From assembly GCA_964444515.1 (NCBI GenBank), contig CAYUGY010000008.1:1-23996 (forward strand): a DNA stretch of 23,996 bases, written 5' to 3'. A program made the position numbers and the translations under genes. Below, one piece after another: positions 8,192-15,547 of the stretch. The first letter of the stretch is position 1. The number at the start of each line of letters is the position of its first letter. The stretch comes from JAIXRY01 sp964444515 (GTDB lineage Bacteria > Patescibacteriota > Minisyncoccia > Phycocordibacterales > UBA9973). A model generated the notes under the pieces. That model was given only the letters and a program-made list of their open reading frames with translations. It ran no database searches and was not told the origin of the DNA.

Positions 8192-8575
8192 ATGGTATTT
8201 CTTTCATTGCTCGGTATTATTTTGGTTGCAACTATTGTTAGTCAGTTGGTTGGTATGATTTGGTATCATACAAAAGTTTTTGGCAAGATCTGGCAAGAAC
8301 AAGCAAACATTGCTTTTGATAAAAAAGCCCAATTGAAATCAATGGGGTACGGTTTCCTTTCAGAATATTTGTTGACCGCAGGATTGTTGCTCGTCGTTGC
8401 TTTTACTGGAATGAATCCATTACTTGTAGCACTTTGTTTGTGGGTGACAGTCATTCTTCCGGTCTCTCTTGATGGATTGATCTATGAAAAGAAAAATAAA
8501 AAATTGTTTTTCATCAGTGTCTTCCATCGATTGGCTGCACTCGTCCTATCATCTATTGTGTTTATGTTTCTCTAA
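8192..8575 (+). CDS. DUF1761-like small membrane protein
   Basis: 127 residues with four hydrophobic segments (about 1-24, 52-72, 75-95 and 105-127). The N-terminal pattern SQLVGMIWYHTKVFGKIW matches the DUF1761 signature (G-x-x-W-Y-x-x-x-x-F-G-x-x-W). The function of the family is unknown. It has its own promoter and shares a two-way terminator with the small minus-strand gene that faces it. Confidence 0.8.
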   Translation: MVFLSLLGIILVATIVSQLVGMIWYHTKVFGKIWQEQANIAFDKKAQLKSMGYGFLSEYLLTAGLLLVVAFTGMNPLLVALCLWVTVILPVSLDGLIYEKKNKKLFFISVFHRLAALVLSSIVFMFL

Positions 8576-8610
8576 CTATAAAAAACTCCCTAGTAGGGAG
8601 TTTTTTATAG
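8576..8610. terminator. Bidirectional terminator between two convergent membrane-protein genes
   Basis: Perfect 15-base stem: CTATAAAAAACTCCC at 8576-8590, loop TAGTA, and its complement at 8596-8610. It starts at the base after the stop codon at 8573-8575 and contains the stop of the minus-strand gene at 8605-8607. A/T tracts on both sides fit termination in both directions. Confidence 0.9.
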
Positions 8611-8811
8611 TCCAAATAATTCACCGAGTAATTCATTCCATCGTTTGGTGCACCAAGTGACAATGACAAAACTCGGAATAAAAAGTATTGAAAGAAAGAT
8701 GAAAATGAGCAGTTTCCAGAAAGTCTGTAAAACTGTTTTTAAGATATACCCAAGTTCTGCCCAGACACCCTCAAGTGTGTCTTGTAGGCTTGCTGTTATT
8801 TCATCAAACAT
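8605..8811 (-). CDS. Hypothetical 68-residue membrane protein
   Basis: Not recognised. An amphipathic N-terminal part (MFDEITASLQDTLEGVWAEL) is followed by one long hydrophobic segment (about 29-52, rich in Ile, Leu and Phe), then a charged tail (CTKRWNELLGELFGL). It is probably real: it has a -10-like TATATA exactly six bases before its ATG, like many genes here, and its stop lies in a shared terminator. The open frame on the other strand (8645-8854) is basic and low in structure and is taken as a shadow. Likely a single-pass inner-membrane protein; no function is proposed. Confidence 0.65.
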   Translation of the reverse strand: MFDEITASLQDTLEGVWAELGYILKTVLQTFWKLLIFIFLSILFIPSFVIVTWCTKRWNELLGELFGL

Positions 8812-8823
8812 TCCATATATATA
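8812..8823 (-). promoter_or_regulatory. Leaderless -10 of the 68-residue membrane protein gene
   Basis: On the minus strand TATATA is followed by six bases (TATGGA) and the ATG at 8811. The hexamer is weaker than consensus, but the spacing matches the pattern seen elsewhere in the window. Confidence 0.45.
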
Positions 8824-8868
8824 CCCGATAATTGATGAAAAAGCTACTCAGTAGAATGTTTTTTGATG

Positions 8869-8880
8869 TATACTGTATCC
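8869..8880 (+). promoter_or_regulatory. Leaderless -10 of the DUF2231-like gene
   Basis: TATACT at 8869-8874 (preceded by TG) and six bases before the ATG at 8881. This also decides the start: a TTG 18 bases upstream in frame would place the promoter inside the gene. Confidence 0.65.
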
Positions 8881-9378
8881 ATGAATATACACCCAATTTT
8901 TGTCCATTTTCCAATAGCCTTATTAACTATCTATGCATTATTTGAAATCTTTGCGTGGAAAAAGCTACGCGCGCTGTCATGGTGGGTATATGTAAAAGCC
9001 ACGTTATTGTTTGTTGGAATCATATCCAGTTTCGCTGCACTTAATACCGGGGAAACAGCAGAGCATTTGATCGGGAGAAGTGCTTTGATTGAAATGCATT
9101 CGACTTTTGCAACAGGCACTGTGTGGTTGTTTGGAATACTTGCACTGGTTTATCTTATTCGTTTTGTGTTGGAGAGTTCATATATTATCAATTTTCCAAA
9201 ACTGCAAAATTTTCTTACCGCAGTTCAAAATTATATTGATAGATTTAGTTTTCTGATTCCATCTTTTGCTTTTGTTGGATTAGTACTAGTGACTGTTACT
9301 GGTGCGCTCGGCGGGGCAATTGTGTATGGTCCCGAAGTTGATCCTATTGTTTCTTTTGTTTATCATTTCTTTTTTTAA
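8881..9378 (+). CDS. DUF2231-like integral membrane protein
   Basis: 165 residues with four hydrophobic helices. The start MNIHPIFVHFPIALL matches the DUF2231 signature (H-P-x-x-V-H-F-P-I-A-L). The second family motif, a small-residue helix ending in x-T-G-E-x-A-E, appears as AALNTGETAEH near 57-67, and a conserved-looking histidine follows (EMHSTFA). The function is not established; the paired His residues have led others to suspect metal or haem binding. The promoter makes the transcript leaderless. No GC-rich terminator follows; the aquaporin-like gene begins 28 bases later with its own -10. Confidence 0.8.
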   Translation: MNIHPIFVHFPIALLTIYALFEIFAWKKLRALSWWVYVKATLLFVGIISSFAALNTGETAEHLIGRSALIEMHSTFATGTVWLFGILALVYLIRFVLESSYIINFPKLQNFLTAVQNYIDRFSFLIPSFAFVGLVLVTVTGALGGAIVYGPEVDPIVSFVYHFFF

Positions 9379-9391
9379 TTTAAAAAATTAA

Positions 9392-9405
9392 TATAATTAC
9401 ATAGT
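9392..9405 (+). promoter_or_regulatory. Leaderless -10 of the aquaporin gene
   Basis: TATAAT at 9392-9397, then eight bases to the ATG at 9406. No -35-like hexamer at the expected place, which is the end of the upstream gene. Confidence 0.65.
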
Positions 9406-9996
9406 ATGTCTAAAAAATATATTGCAGAATTTATTGGAACACTCGGTCTCACACTCATCGTGGCGCTGGCAATCGGTGGGGGAATTTATTCGCTTCCAGT
9501 CCCTCTTGCTGCAGCATTGTTTCTCATGATGATGGTGTATGTTATCGGAGGAATCTCTGGTGCTCATTTGAATCCCGCAGTCAGTATTGCACTCTATGCG
9601 AACGGAAAAATCTCTAAGCAAGAAGTATGGAAATATGTTGGTGTGCAGTTGCTCGCAGGTATTGTCGCTTTGTTTGTAAGTAAATTTATTCATCCATTTG
9701 CTACTCCTGCAAACACTATGGTTGTTTGGCAATCAGTTGCCGGTGAATTTTTGGGAGCATTCTTTTTCTTGTTCGGGTTATCTGCAGTTGTTTACGGAAA
9801 AGTATCAAGCGGTGCATCAGGTTTTGTTGTCGGGGGATCACTTCTTTGTGGACTTATTATTGCAGGATTAATTGGTTCTCTCGGCATTTTGAATCCGGCC
9901 GTTGTGCTTGCACTCGGAATCTTCAAACTCTCATATCTACTTGCTTCAGTGATCGGTGGTATTTGTGGAGTGTGGGTATATAAGAAATTGGTGTAA
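9406..9996 (+). CDS. Short aquaporin / major intrinsic protein
   Basis: 196 residues with six membrane helices (about 6-24, 32-52, 75-93, 111-130, 138-158 and 176-194), shorter than typical aquaporins (about 230 or more). The first NPA box is at 56-58 in SGAHLNPAVS and the second at 163-165 in GILNPAVVLAL. In most aquaporins the second box is followed by Arg, the key residue of the selectivity filter; here it is Val166. The pore is therefore probably less strict than a water channel and may pass glycerol or other small neutral molecules, but this is inference. It shares a terminator with the convergent HIT gene. Confidence 0.88.
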   Translation: MSKKYIAEFIGTLGLTLIVALAIGGGIYSLPVPLAAALFLMMMVYVIGGISGAHLNPAVSIALYANGKISKQEVWKYVGVQLLAGIVALFVSKFIHPFATPANTMVVWQSVAGEFLGAFFFLFGLSAVVYGKVSSGASGFVVGGSLLCGLIIAGLIGSLGILNPAVVLALGIFKLSYLLASVIGGICGVWVYKKLV

Positions 9997-10036
9997 AAAT
10001 AAAAAAGCGTGGACAAAGTCCACGCTTTTTTATTTT
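9996..10036. terminator. Bidirectional terminator between the aquaporin and HIT genes
   Basis: Stem of 19 bases (9996-10014 with 10018-10036), core AAAAAAGCGTGGAC, loop AAA. The left arm begins on the last base of the aquaporin stop codon, and the right arm contains the HIT stop at 10030-10032. Confidence 0.92.
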
Positions 10037-10428
10037 AATTTTTGAGCAATCAATTCTTTTTCTTCCTCCGAATCATAACTTTTTCCATGCCAATTGATGT
10101 ATCCATCATTCTCATAGCGGGGGATGACATGCATGTGGGCATGGAATACTTCTTGTCCTGAAGCTTTGCCGTTATTCATTCCGACATTTACACCATCTGC
10201 ACCTAGTTCAGTTTTGATTTTCTTGGCGATGTTTCGAACAATACAAATCATATGGCTCAATAATTCATCAGGAATGTCATAAATATTTTCATACGGTTCT
10301 TTTGGAATAACCAAGGTGTGACCTTTGTTGATTGGGTGAATATCAAGAAATGCCAGCACTTTGTCGTCTTCGTAAACCTTTGTGCAAGGAATTTCTCCAT
10401 TGATAATTTTGGTAAATATTGTTTCCAT
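10030..10428 (-). CDS. HIT family nucleotide hydrolase (Hint/HinT-like)
   Basis: 132 residues, normal for bacterial Hint proteins. The N-terminus DxxCxxCxK seen in many relatives reads METIFTKIINGEIPCTKVYE, followed by LAFLDIHPINKGHTLVIPK and the histidine triad HAHMHVIPR with H96, H98 and H100; H98 or H100 would be the nucleophile. Such enzymes hydrolyse purine nucleoside phosphoramidates or AMP-linked groups. Its promoter is back to back with that of recJ in a 34-base spacer, and it faces the aquaporin gene across a shared terminator. Confidence 0.93.
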   Translation of the reverse strand: METIFTKIINGEIPCTKVYEDDKVLAFLDIHPINKGHTLVIPKEPYENIYDIPDELLSHMICIVRNIAKKIKTELGADGVNVGMNNGKASGQEVFHAHMHVIPRYENDGYINWHGKSYDSEEEKELIAQKLK

Positions 10429-10443
10429 AGAGCCATTTTAGCA
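10429..10443 (-). promoter_or_regulatory. Leaderless extended -10 of the HIT gene
   Basis: On the minus strand TGCTAAAAT is followed by GGCTCT and the ATG at 10428, a six-base gap. The TG element lies only two bases from the TG of the divergent recJ promoter. Confidence 0.6.
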
Positions 10444-10445
10444 CA

Positions 10446-10462
10446 TGCTATAATAGGGCGAT
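10446..10462 (+). promoter_or_regulatory. Extended -10 promoter of recJ, near-leaderless
   Basis: TGCTATAAT with TATAAT at 10449-10454 is a perfect extended -10. The ATG follows after eight bases, so any leader is one or two bases at most. Confidence 0.7.
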
Positions 10463-12148
10463 ATGATTTCCGACACTGTTGCAACACTTCTCAAAAAACG
10501 ACATATCGATGAATCAGGGTGGGAAGCATTTTTGCGACCAGATTATACTAAACTTGGCGACCCACTTTTAATGAAAGATTTAGAAAAAGGTGTCGTGCGG
10601 CTATTTGAAGCTATCGAGGCCAAAGAAAAAATTTGTATCTATGCTGATTATGATTGCGATGGTATTCCAGGAGCATCTGCAATGGCGACTTTTTTGAAAA
10701 AAGTTGCACCGGAGTATTTTGAAAAAAACGTACTCGTTTATATTCCAGATCGTCACGAGGAAGGATACGGGCTCCATCATGATGCACTTGTTTCGGTTAT
10801 CGACAGTGGGGTGACATTACTCATTACGATTGATTTGGGAATTACTGCTATTGAAGAGGTGATATACGCAGAAGGTCGCGGATGTAATGTTATTGTGACT
10901 GATCACCACTTGCCGAAAGTGCATGATGATGGAGGTGATCAATTGCCACATTGTTTTGCGGTCATCAATCCAAAACGCACAGACTGTCAGTATCCAGAAA
11001 AAATGTTGTGCGGAAGTGGAGTAATATTTACATTTATTCGCGGATTCTTGGATAAATATCGCGAATATTTCAATGTGCATGTTGGCTGGGAAAAGTGGTT
11101 GCTTGATTTCGTTGGAGTTGCAACACTTTCTGATATGGTGCCACTTGTTGGTGAAAATCGTATCTTGGCGTATTTCGGTATGGAAGTATTGAAACAAAAT
11201 AAACGTGTCGGATTCAAAGCATTGTTCAAGAGCGCTCGCATGGACGTGCGGTATATGACAGAAGAAGATGTGGCTTTTACCATTGCACCACGGATCAATG
11301 CAGCATCTCGCATGGATAAACCGATCTGTGCCTATCATTTACTTGTTGCAGATACAGACTTAGAAGCTGATATTCACGCAAGTCATTTGTCGAAAATCAA
11401 TGACACACGCAAATCTGAAGTCGCTCGGATTATGAAAGAAGTACACAAAGAACTTGATCCGGTTCACGAACAAGGACTCATCCCGTCTGTTGTTGTTATT
11501 GGTAATCCGCTCTGGCGTGTCGGCGTGCTCGGGCTCGTGGCATCAAAGATTGTTGAAAAATACGGACGCTCAGCGTTTGTCTGGGGCAGAGAAGGAGGTG
11601 AATCAATCAAAGGTTCTTGTCGGAGCGATGGCACAGTGCACGTTGTAGAGCTCATGAGGGCACTTCCAGAAGGAATCTTGCTTGCGCACGGTGGACATAT
11701 TGGTGCTGGAGGGTTTACGGTCAGTAACGAAGGGGTGTTTTCTTTGAGAGAAGCATTGATTACTTCATTTGAAACGAGTACTCCAATAGTAAAAGAAGCA
11801 TCAGTTGCATTTGATATTGAATTACCGTTATTAAAAATCGACAAAAATTTGTACAAAGATATTCGAAGTCTTGCGCCGTTTGGTGAAGCACATAAAAATC
11901 CAATCTTCAAAATTAGTGACGCCACAATAAAAGCAGTGAAAAATTTTGGTAAAGAAAAAAATCATTTGGAAATCATTTTTGAAGATAGTACTGGTCGGGA
12001 AGTGAAGTCGATTCAGTTTTTCAAAACAATCAATGATTATGGAGAAAAGATTGCTGTTGGAAATACTCCGACTATTTTGGGAACAGTAGAACTCGACACA
12101 TTCGCCAGATTTCAACCGGCTAGGCTTCGTATAATCGATATATTATAA
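10463..12148 (+). CDS. recJ: Single-stranded-DNA-specific 5'-3' exonuclease RecJ
   Basis: 561 residues, normal for RecJ. DHH domain motifs: DYDCDG with D62, D64 and D66; TIDLGIT with D124; VTDHH at 146-149 (D147, H148, H149); and ATLSDMVPL with D224. These are the manganese-binding motifs; the second, usually V-D-C-G, is D-L-G here. The DHHA1 part has APRINAASRM, GSCRSDG and the GGHIGAGGF loop. A C-terminal OB-like domain follows (about 455-561, LAPFGEAHKNP onwards). It degrades 5' ends of single strands in recombination and mismatch or base-excision repair. The promoter is leaderless and rnhA follows within 8 bases but has its own -10. Confidence 0.95.
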   Translation: MISDTVATLLKKRHIDESGWEAFLRPDYTKLGDPLLMKDLEKGVVRLFEAIEAKEKICIYADYDCDGIPGASAMATFLKKVAPEYFEKNVLVYIPDRHEEGYGLHHDALVSVIDSGVTLLITIDLGITAIEEVIYAEGRGCNVIVTDHHLPKVHDDGGDQLPHCFAVINPKRTDCQYPEKMLCGSGVIFTFIRGFLDKYREYFNVHVGWEKWLLDFVGVATLSDMVPLVGENRILAYFGMEVLKQNKRVGFKALFKSARMDVRYMTEEDVAFTIAPRINAASRMDKPICAYHLLVADTDLEADIHASHLSKINDTRKSEVARIMKEVHKELDPVHEQGLIPSVVVIGNPLWRVGVLGLVASKIVEKYGRSAFVWGREGGESIKGSCRSDGTVHVVELMRALPEGILLAHGGHIGAGGFTVSNEGVFSLREALITSFETSTPIVKEASVAFDIELPLLKIDKNLYKDIRSLAPFGEAHKNPIFKISDATIKAVKNFGKEKNHLEIIFEDSTGREVKSIQFFKTINDYGEKIAVGNTPTILGTVELDTFARFQPARLRIIDIL

Positions 12149-12155
12149 TTACCCT
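12144..12155 (+). promoter_or_regulatory. Leaderless -10 of the RNase HI gene
   Basis: TATAAT at 12144-12149 overlaps the recJ stop codon and lies six bases before the ATG at 12156. A second TATAAT lies at 12130-12135. Neither has a clear -35. Confidence 0.65.
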
Positions 12156-12701
12156 ATGAAAAATACCAACAAAATAATCGTCTATACTGACGGTTCATCA
12201 AAAGGCAATCCAGGTCCTGGGGGATATGGCGCTGTTATTGCATTTCCCGCAGGAGCAACTGGTCCACTTGCATCAGTTGTTGAGCTTGGTGGACACCAAA
12301 GTCCAACCACAAACAATCGAATGGAAATTACTGGTCCATTGCGAGCACTCGAATTTATTCGCTCATCAGTAGCGAATCTCGGCGAATATGTTGTTGAAAT
12401 TAATTTGGATTCACAGTATACGCTTTCAGGCATCACTCTATGGATCCACAATTGGAAGAAGAACGGCTGGCAGACAGCAAATAAAAAGCCAGTACTCAAT
12501 CAAGATCTTTGGGAAGAATTGCATGATGTTGTTGATGGATGGAATGGAAAGTTGAATTGGAAAAAGGTCAAAGGTCATGCAGGGGTTTCTTTGAATGAAC
12601 GCGTTGATATCATTGCAACAACTTGTGCAGACACTGGAAGTTGTGAGCTATACTCTGGTCCGATGAGTGAATACACAGAAAAAATTGATTTAGAAGACTA
12701 A
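12156..12701 (+). CDS. rnhA: Ribonuclease HI
   Basis: Cleaves the RNA strand of RNA-DNA hybrids, removing Okazaki primers and R-loops. 181 residues; the catalytic set is complete: D12 in YTDGSSKGNPGPGG, E57 in NNRMEI, D85 in INLDSQYT and D151 in NERVDIIA, with the flexible-loop histidine H141 in VKGHAG. The basic handle-like region (LWIHNWKKNGWQTANKKPV) for hybrid binding is present. It is longer than the E. coli enzyme (155 residues) because of an extra segment in the first half (around 31-45) and a C-terminal tail of about 20 acidic residues. It follows recJ, as a small DNA-repair cluster. Confidence 0.96.
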   Translation: MKNTNKIIVYTDGSSKGNPGPGGYGAVIAFPAGATGPLASVVELGGHQSPTTNNRMEITGPLRALEFIRSSVANLGEYVVEINLDSQYTLSGITLWIHNWKKNGWQTANKKPVLNQDLWEELHDVVDGWNGKLNWKKVKGHAGVSLNERVDIIATTCADTGSCELYSGPMSEYTEKIDLED

Positions 12702-12740
12702 AAATGAGCCGAACGTACGAAGTACGTTCGGCTCATTTTT
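12700..12740 (+). terminator. Intrinsic terminator after rnhA
   Basis: Perfect 19-base stem (12700-12718 with 12722-12740), core TGAGCCGAACGTAC, loop GAA, ending in TTTTT. The left arm starts inside the TAA stop codon. The comEC start codon is only 7 bases further on. Confidence 0.93.
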
Positions 12741-12747
12741 CAATAAT

Positions 12748-14055
12748 ATGCTATCAAAATATACAAACATTTTTATATTTGTATTGTTTGTCGCACTAAT
12801 CGGTGTCCGGTATTTTTTCTTTCTTCCTACACCAAGTCCTCATTTTTATGAGGTAGTAAATAAAAAGGTGAGCCTGGATGCAAAGATTGTCAGTCAAATA
12901 ACAATGACAGAATATGGACAGAACTTTTCTGTAACACTTCCAGATAAGAAATGGAAATTGTTAATCCGTACAAATGGAAATGATGATTTTTCATATGGCG
13001 ATACTATTCACATCACTGGTGTGCTCAAAAACCCGGAACCATTTGAAACAGATCAAGGAACGACGTTTGATTACAGTACGTATCTCAAAACAGATAATAC
13101 CTATTTTATTATTTCAAACGCCAAAGTATCTATTTTAGAAAAAGGTAAGAAGGGAATAGTGTTTTATTTGTACCGCATCGCTACCAGTTTTGAAGAAAGT
13201 ATCAATGCGTTGCTTCCGCCAGATGAAGCGGGGTTGGCAAATGGTATGCTGCTCGGTGATAAATCAGGTATCTCAAACGAGCTTCGAAACAATTTCATTA
13301 CAACTGGAACGATTCATATTGTGGCATTATCAGGTTTTAATGTTTCGATTGTTTCCAAATATATCACGTCATTTTTTGCGCTGTTGCTTCCATTTCGTTT
13401 TGCATTATATATCGGACTGTGTGCGATTGGATTATTTGTTGTAATGACCGGTGCATCTGCTACAGCTGTACGTGCCGGGGTGATGGGTGAGTTGTCGGTA
13501 TTTGCATTACTTGCCGGCAGGCAATATCAAGTCTTTCGTGGGCTGGTGATTGCTGTGCTTGCCATGTTACTCATCAATCCATTACTGATTCACTCCGTGT
13601 CATTTCAACTCTCAGTAATAGCAACGCTCGGAATGATTTTTATTGTGCCAATACTAGAGCGGAAATTATGGTGGGTGACCAAGCGATTCTTGCTTCGAGA
13701 TACAATTGCAACAACCTTATCTGCACAAATTGCTGTTGTTCCGTTGATTCTCTATCAAATGCATCAATTTTCCGTCGTCTCATTTTTTGCAAACATTATC
13801 ATTATTCCGCTCGTGCCGTTTGCCATGCTCTCGGCGTTTGTCGCGGGAGGACTTGGATTATTTTTACCAAAAGTATTGGTTGTGCCGTTTTCATACATTG
13901 CCTATATGTTGCACCATATCATTATCAAAATAATCACACTCTTTGCACAGATTCCTTTTGCTTCAGTTGTTATCAATCAAGTTCCGTTATGGGTAATAGT
14001 ATTGTTGTACGGAATAATTATTTGGTGGGTTATAAAAAATAAAAACTCCTACTAG
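12748..14055 (+). CDS. comEC: ComEC-type DNA-uptake channel, without the metallo-beta-lactamase domain
   Basis: 435 residues. An N-terminal membrane helix (about 8-25) and an OB-like domain (about 35-130) are followed by the Competence domain with multiple helices. Family signatures: GLANGMLLGDKSGISNELR, TIHIVALSGFNVSIV, the VMTGASATAVRAGVM region and SVSFQLSVIATLGM. The protein forms the inner-membrane channel for single-stranded DNA during transformation. The C-terminal MBL nuclease domain of long ComEC proteins is missing and appears as a separate gene at 14681. The start at 12748 is 7 bases after a strong terminator and no -10 fits the usual distance, so it may depend on read-through. The stop codon (TAG, 14053-14055) lies in the terminator hairpin. 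Confidence 0.93.
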   Translation: MLSKYTNIFIFVLFVALIGVRYFFFLPTPSPHFYEVVNKKVSLDAKIVSQITMTEYGQNFSVTLPDKKWKLLIRTNGNDDFSYGDTIHITGVLKNPEPFETDQGTTFDYSTYLKTDNTYFIISNAKVSILEKGKKGIVFYLYRIATSFEESINALLPPDEAGLANGMLLGDKSGISNELRNNFITTGTIHIVALSGFNVSIVSKYITSFFALLLPFRFALYIGLCAIGLFVVMTGASATAVRAGVMGELSVFALLAGRQYQVFRGLVIAVLAMLLINPLLIHSVSFQLSVIATLGMIFIVPILERKLWWVTKRFLLRDTIATTLSAQIAVVPLILYQMHQFSVVSFFANIIIIPLVPFAMLSAFVAGGLGLFLPKVLVVPFSYIAYMLHHIIIKIITLFAQIPFASVVINQVPLWVIVLLYGIIIWWVIKNKNSY

Positions 14056-14070
14056 GAGTTTTTATTTTTT
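14034..14070. terminator. Bidirectional terminator between comEC and the SOD gene
   Basis: Stem of 17 bases (14034-14050 with 14054-14070), GC core ACTCCT/AGGAGT, loop ACT, with A/T tracts on both sides. It contains the comEC stop codon and touches the SOD stop codon at 14069-14071. Confidence 0.88.
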
Positions 14071-14659
14071 ATACTGTCTTTTTAAAATTCTCTTCAATAA
14101 CTGACCAATTCAAATTTTCGAAAAATGCATCAATGTATTTTTTCTTTTCACTTGTTGGGTAATCATACACATATGCATGTTCCCACATATCAAGTGCAAG
14201 AACAATTTTTGTTTCAGAGAGTTGTCCCATGTGCTGCTCATCAACCCAGACGTTTAGTAGGGTATCGTGATTGTAATCAAAATAAAGCATTGCCCAGCCA
14301 ACACCGCGAGTCAGTGCGAGTGATTTGAAAGAGGTAAGCCACTGATCAAAACTGCCGAAATCTTCAGTAATTTTTTTATACAAATCACCATCAGTGTTTA
14401 TTTCTTGTGCTCCACCTTCAAGTGCACCGAAATAGTGTTCGTGGTTATTCATGCCATTCCATTCAAAAGAAAAACGACGATGTGTTTCTTTGATCAGGTA
14501 ATCAAATTCAGGATTATTTTGGTATGTTGCAATGTGCCCCAAAATCGCATTGGCATTGGCCACATAGCCTTTGTAGAGTTTCAAGTGCTCTTCGATATTT
14601 TTTGCCGAGATTCCTTTCAGTTCTGGTAAGTTGAATTCTTTTGGTGTGAAGTTTTTCAT
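14069..14659 (-). CDS. Fe/Mn-type superoxide dismutase
   Basis: Converts superoxide to peroxide and oxygen. 196 residues. Probable metal ligands: H25 (EEHLKLYKGYV), H73 (NNHEHYF), D157 and H161 (DMWEHAYVYDY). Compared with E. coli SodB the first helix differs: the second His of the H-x-x-x-H pattern is Tyr29, and the Tyr34 equivalent (Tyr32) is one residue nearer to the ligand. This is a pattern I associate with Patescibacteria SODs. The metal (Fe or Mn) cannot be decided. The gene lies between the two ComEC halves on the opposite strand; its promoter overlaps that of the secreted MBL gene. Confidence 0.92.
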   Translation of the reverse strand: MKNFTPKEFNLPELKGISAKNIEEHLKLYKGYVANANAILGHIATYQNNPEFDYLIKETHRRFSFEWNGMNNHEHYFGALEGGAQEINTDGDLYKKITEDFGSFDQWLTSFKSLALTRGVGWAMLYFDYNHDTLLNVWVDEQHMGQLSETKIVLALDMWEHAYVYDYPTSEKKKYIDAFFENLNWSVIEENFKKTV

Positions 14660-14672
14660 AATTTTTATTATA
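14660..14672 (-). promoter_or_regulatory. Leaderless -10 of the SOD gene
   Basis: On the minus strand TATAAT (14672 to 14667) is followed by AAAAATT and the ATG at 14659, a seven-base gap. It shares four base pairs with the divergent -10 of the MBL gene. Confidence 0.7.
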
Positions 14673-14680
14673 CTAAATAG
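14669..14680 (+). promoter_or_regulatory. Leaderless -10 of the secreted MBL gene
   Basis: TATACT at 14669-14674, then AAATAG and the GTG start at 14681, a six-base gap. It overlaps the SOD -10 on the other strand at 14669-14672. Confidence 0.65.
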
Positions 14681-15517
14681 GTGAAGAATATAAAAATTGC
14701 ATTATTAGCTTTAGTGATAATTGGATGTTCTTTTGCTGTTGCAAAAGACACACCAAAACTAAAAGTATCATTTCTCGATATCGGCCAAGGTGATGCGATT
14801 TATATCAAAGCTCCGAACGGCAATGATATGCTGATAGATGGTGGGCGAGACAAAAAGATTCTGACTCGGCTTGCCGAAGAAATGTCATTTGGTGACAGCG
14901 CTATTAATGTTGTTGTTGCAACACATCCGGATGCCGATCATGTTGGTGGTCTCAATTATGTACTGGCAAAATACACTGTTGGTGCGGTATTTGAACCGGG
15001 AGTTAGTGCAAAAACGAAAACGTATCAAAGTTTAGAAAGTGCAATTCAAGAAAAAAAGATTCCGCATTTACTCGCTCGGGCAGGGAATACGATTGTACTT
15101 GATAAGAAAAACAATGTAGTCGCGACAATATTGTATCCTGATGCTGAGGTGACTAAATGGGAAACTAATGATGCATCAATCGTCTTGAAACTAACATACG
15201 GTGCAACGAGCATGCTTCTGACCGCTGATTCACCAATTTCGAAAGAATTGTATTTGGTTGGAAAAGACAAAAATATACTTGATGTTGATGTACTGAAACT
15301 CGGACATCATGGATCACGTACTGCAAGTAGCGAAGCATATTTACTCGCAACCTCACCGCAAATTGCAATCATTTCTGCAGGAAAAAATAATTCATACGGT
15401 CATCCGCACCAAGAGGTGATTGATCGTCTGAAAAAACTGGCTATCCCATATTTGAATACAGCAGATGCCGGAACAATCAATTGTGTTTCGAATGCGCTGA
15501 AATTTTCTTGTAAATAA
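14681..15517 (+). CDS. Secreted ComEC-type metallo-beta-lactamase nuclease
   Basis: 278 residues with a GTG start placed six bases after a -10 element. A signal peptide or anchor (about 1-21, ALLALVIIGCSFAVA) is followed by an MBL domain in the ComEC branch: FLDIGQGDAIYI, LIDGG, the metal motif THPDADHVGG (H82, D84, D86, H87), LTADSP, LKLGHHGSRTASSE and the end motif NSYGHPHQEVIDRL. In other bacteria this domain is the C-terminus of ComEC and is thought to degrade the non-transported strand. Here it is a free, exported protein two genes after the channel. The cysteine at 16 could be a lipid-anchor site, but the lipobox is poor. It faces mscL across a shared terminator. Confidence 0.92.
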   Translation: MKNIKIALLALVIIGCSFAVAKDTPKLKVSFLDIGQGDAIYIKAPNGNDMLIDGGRDKKILTRLAEEMSFGDSAINVVVATHPDADHVGGLNYVLAKYTVGAVFEPGVSAKTKTYQSLESAIQEKKIPHLLARAGNTIVLDKKNNVVATILYPDAEVTKWETNDASIVLKLTYGATSMLLTADSPISKELYLVGKDKNILDVDVLKLGHHGSRTASSEAYLLATSPQIAIISAGKNNSYGHPHQEVIDRLKKLAIPYLNTADAGTINCVSNALKFSCK

Positions 15518-15543
15518 AAAATCCCAGAAGGGATTTTTTATTT
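15512..15543. terminator. Bidirectional terminator between the MBL and mscL genes
   Basis: Stem of 14 bases (15512-15525 with 15530-15543), core AAAAAATCCC/GGGATTTTTT, loop AGAA. The MBL stop codon at 15515-15517 is in the left arm; the mscL stop lies 5 bases beyond the right arm. Confidence 0.88.
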
Positions 15544-15547
15544 TTGT

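Noticed and set aside
8645..8854. Plus-strand open frame of 69 residues opposite the small membrane protein gene
   Set aside because: Basic, without hydrophobic or domain pattern and without a fitting promoter; the minus-strand frame has a membrane helix, a -10 at the usual distance and a terminator.
12742..12747. AATAAT as the -10 of comEC
   Set aside because: It touches the ATG directly, so transcription would start inside the gene; no later in-frame start fits.
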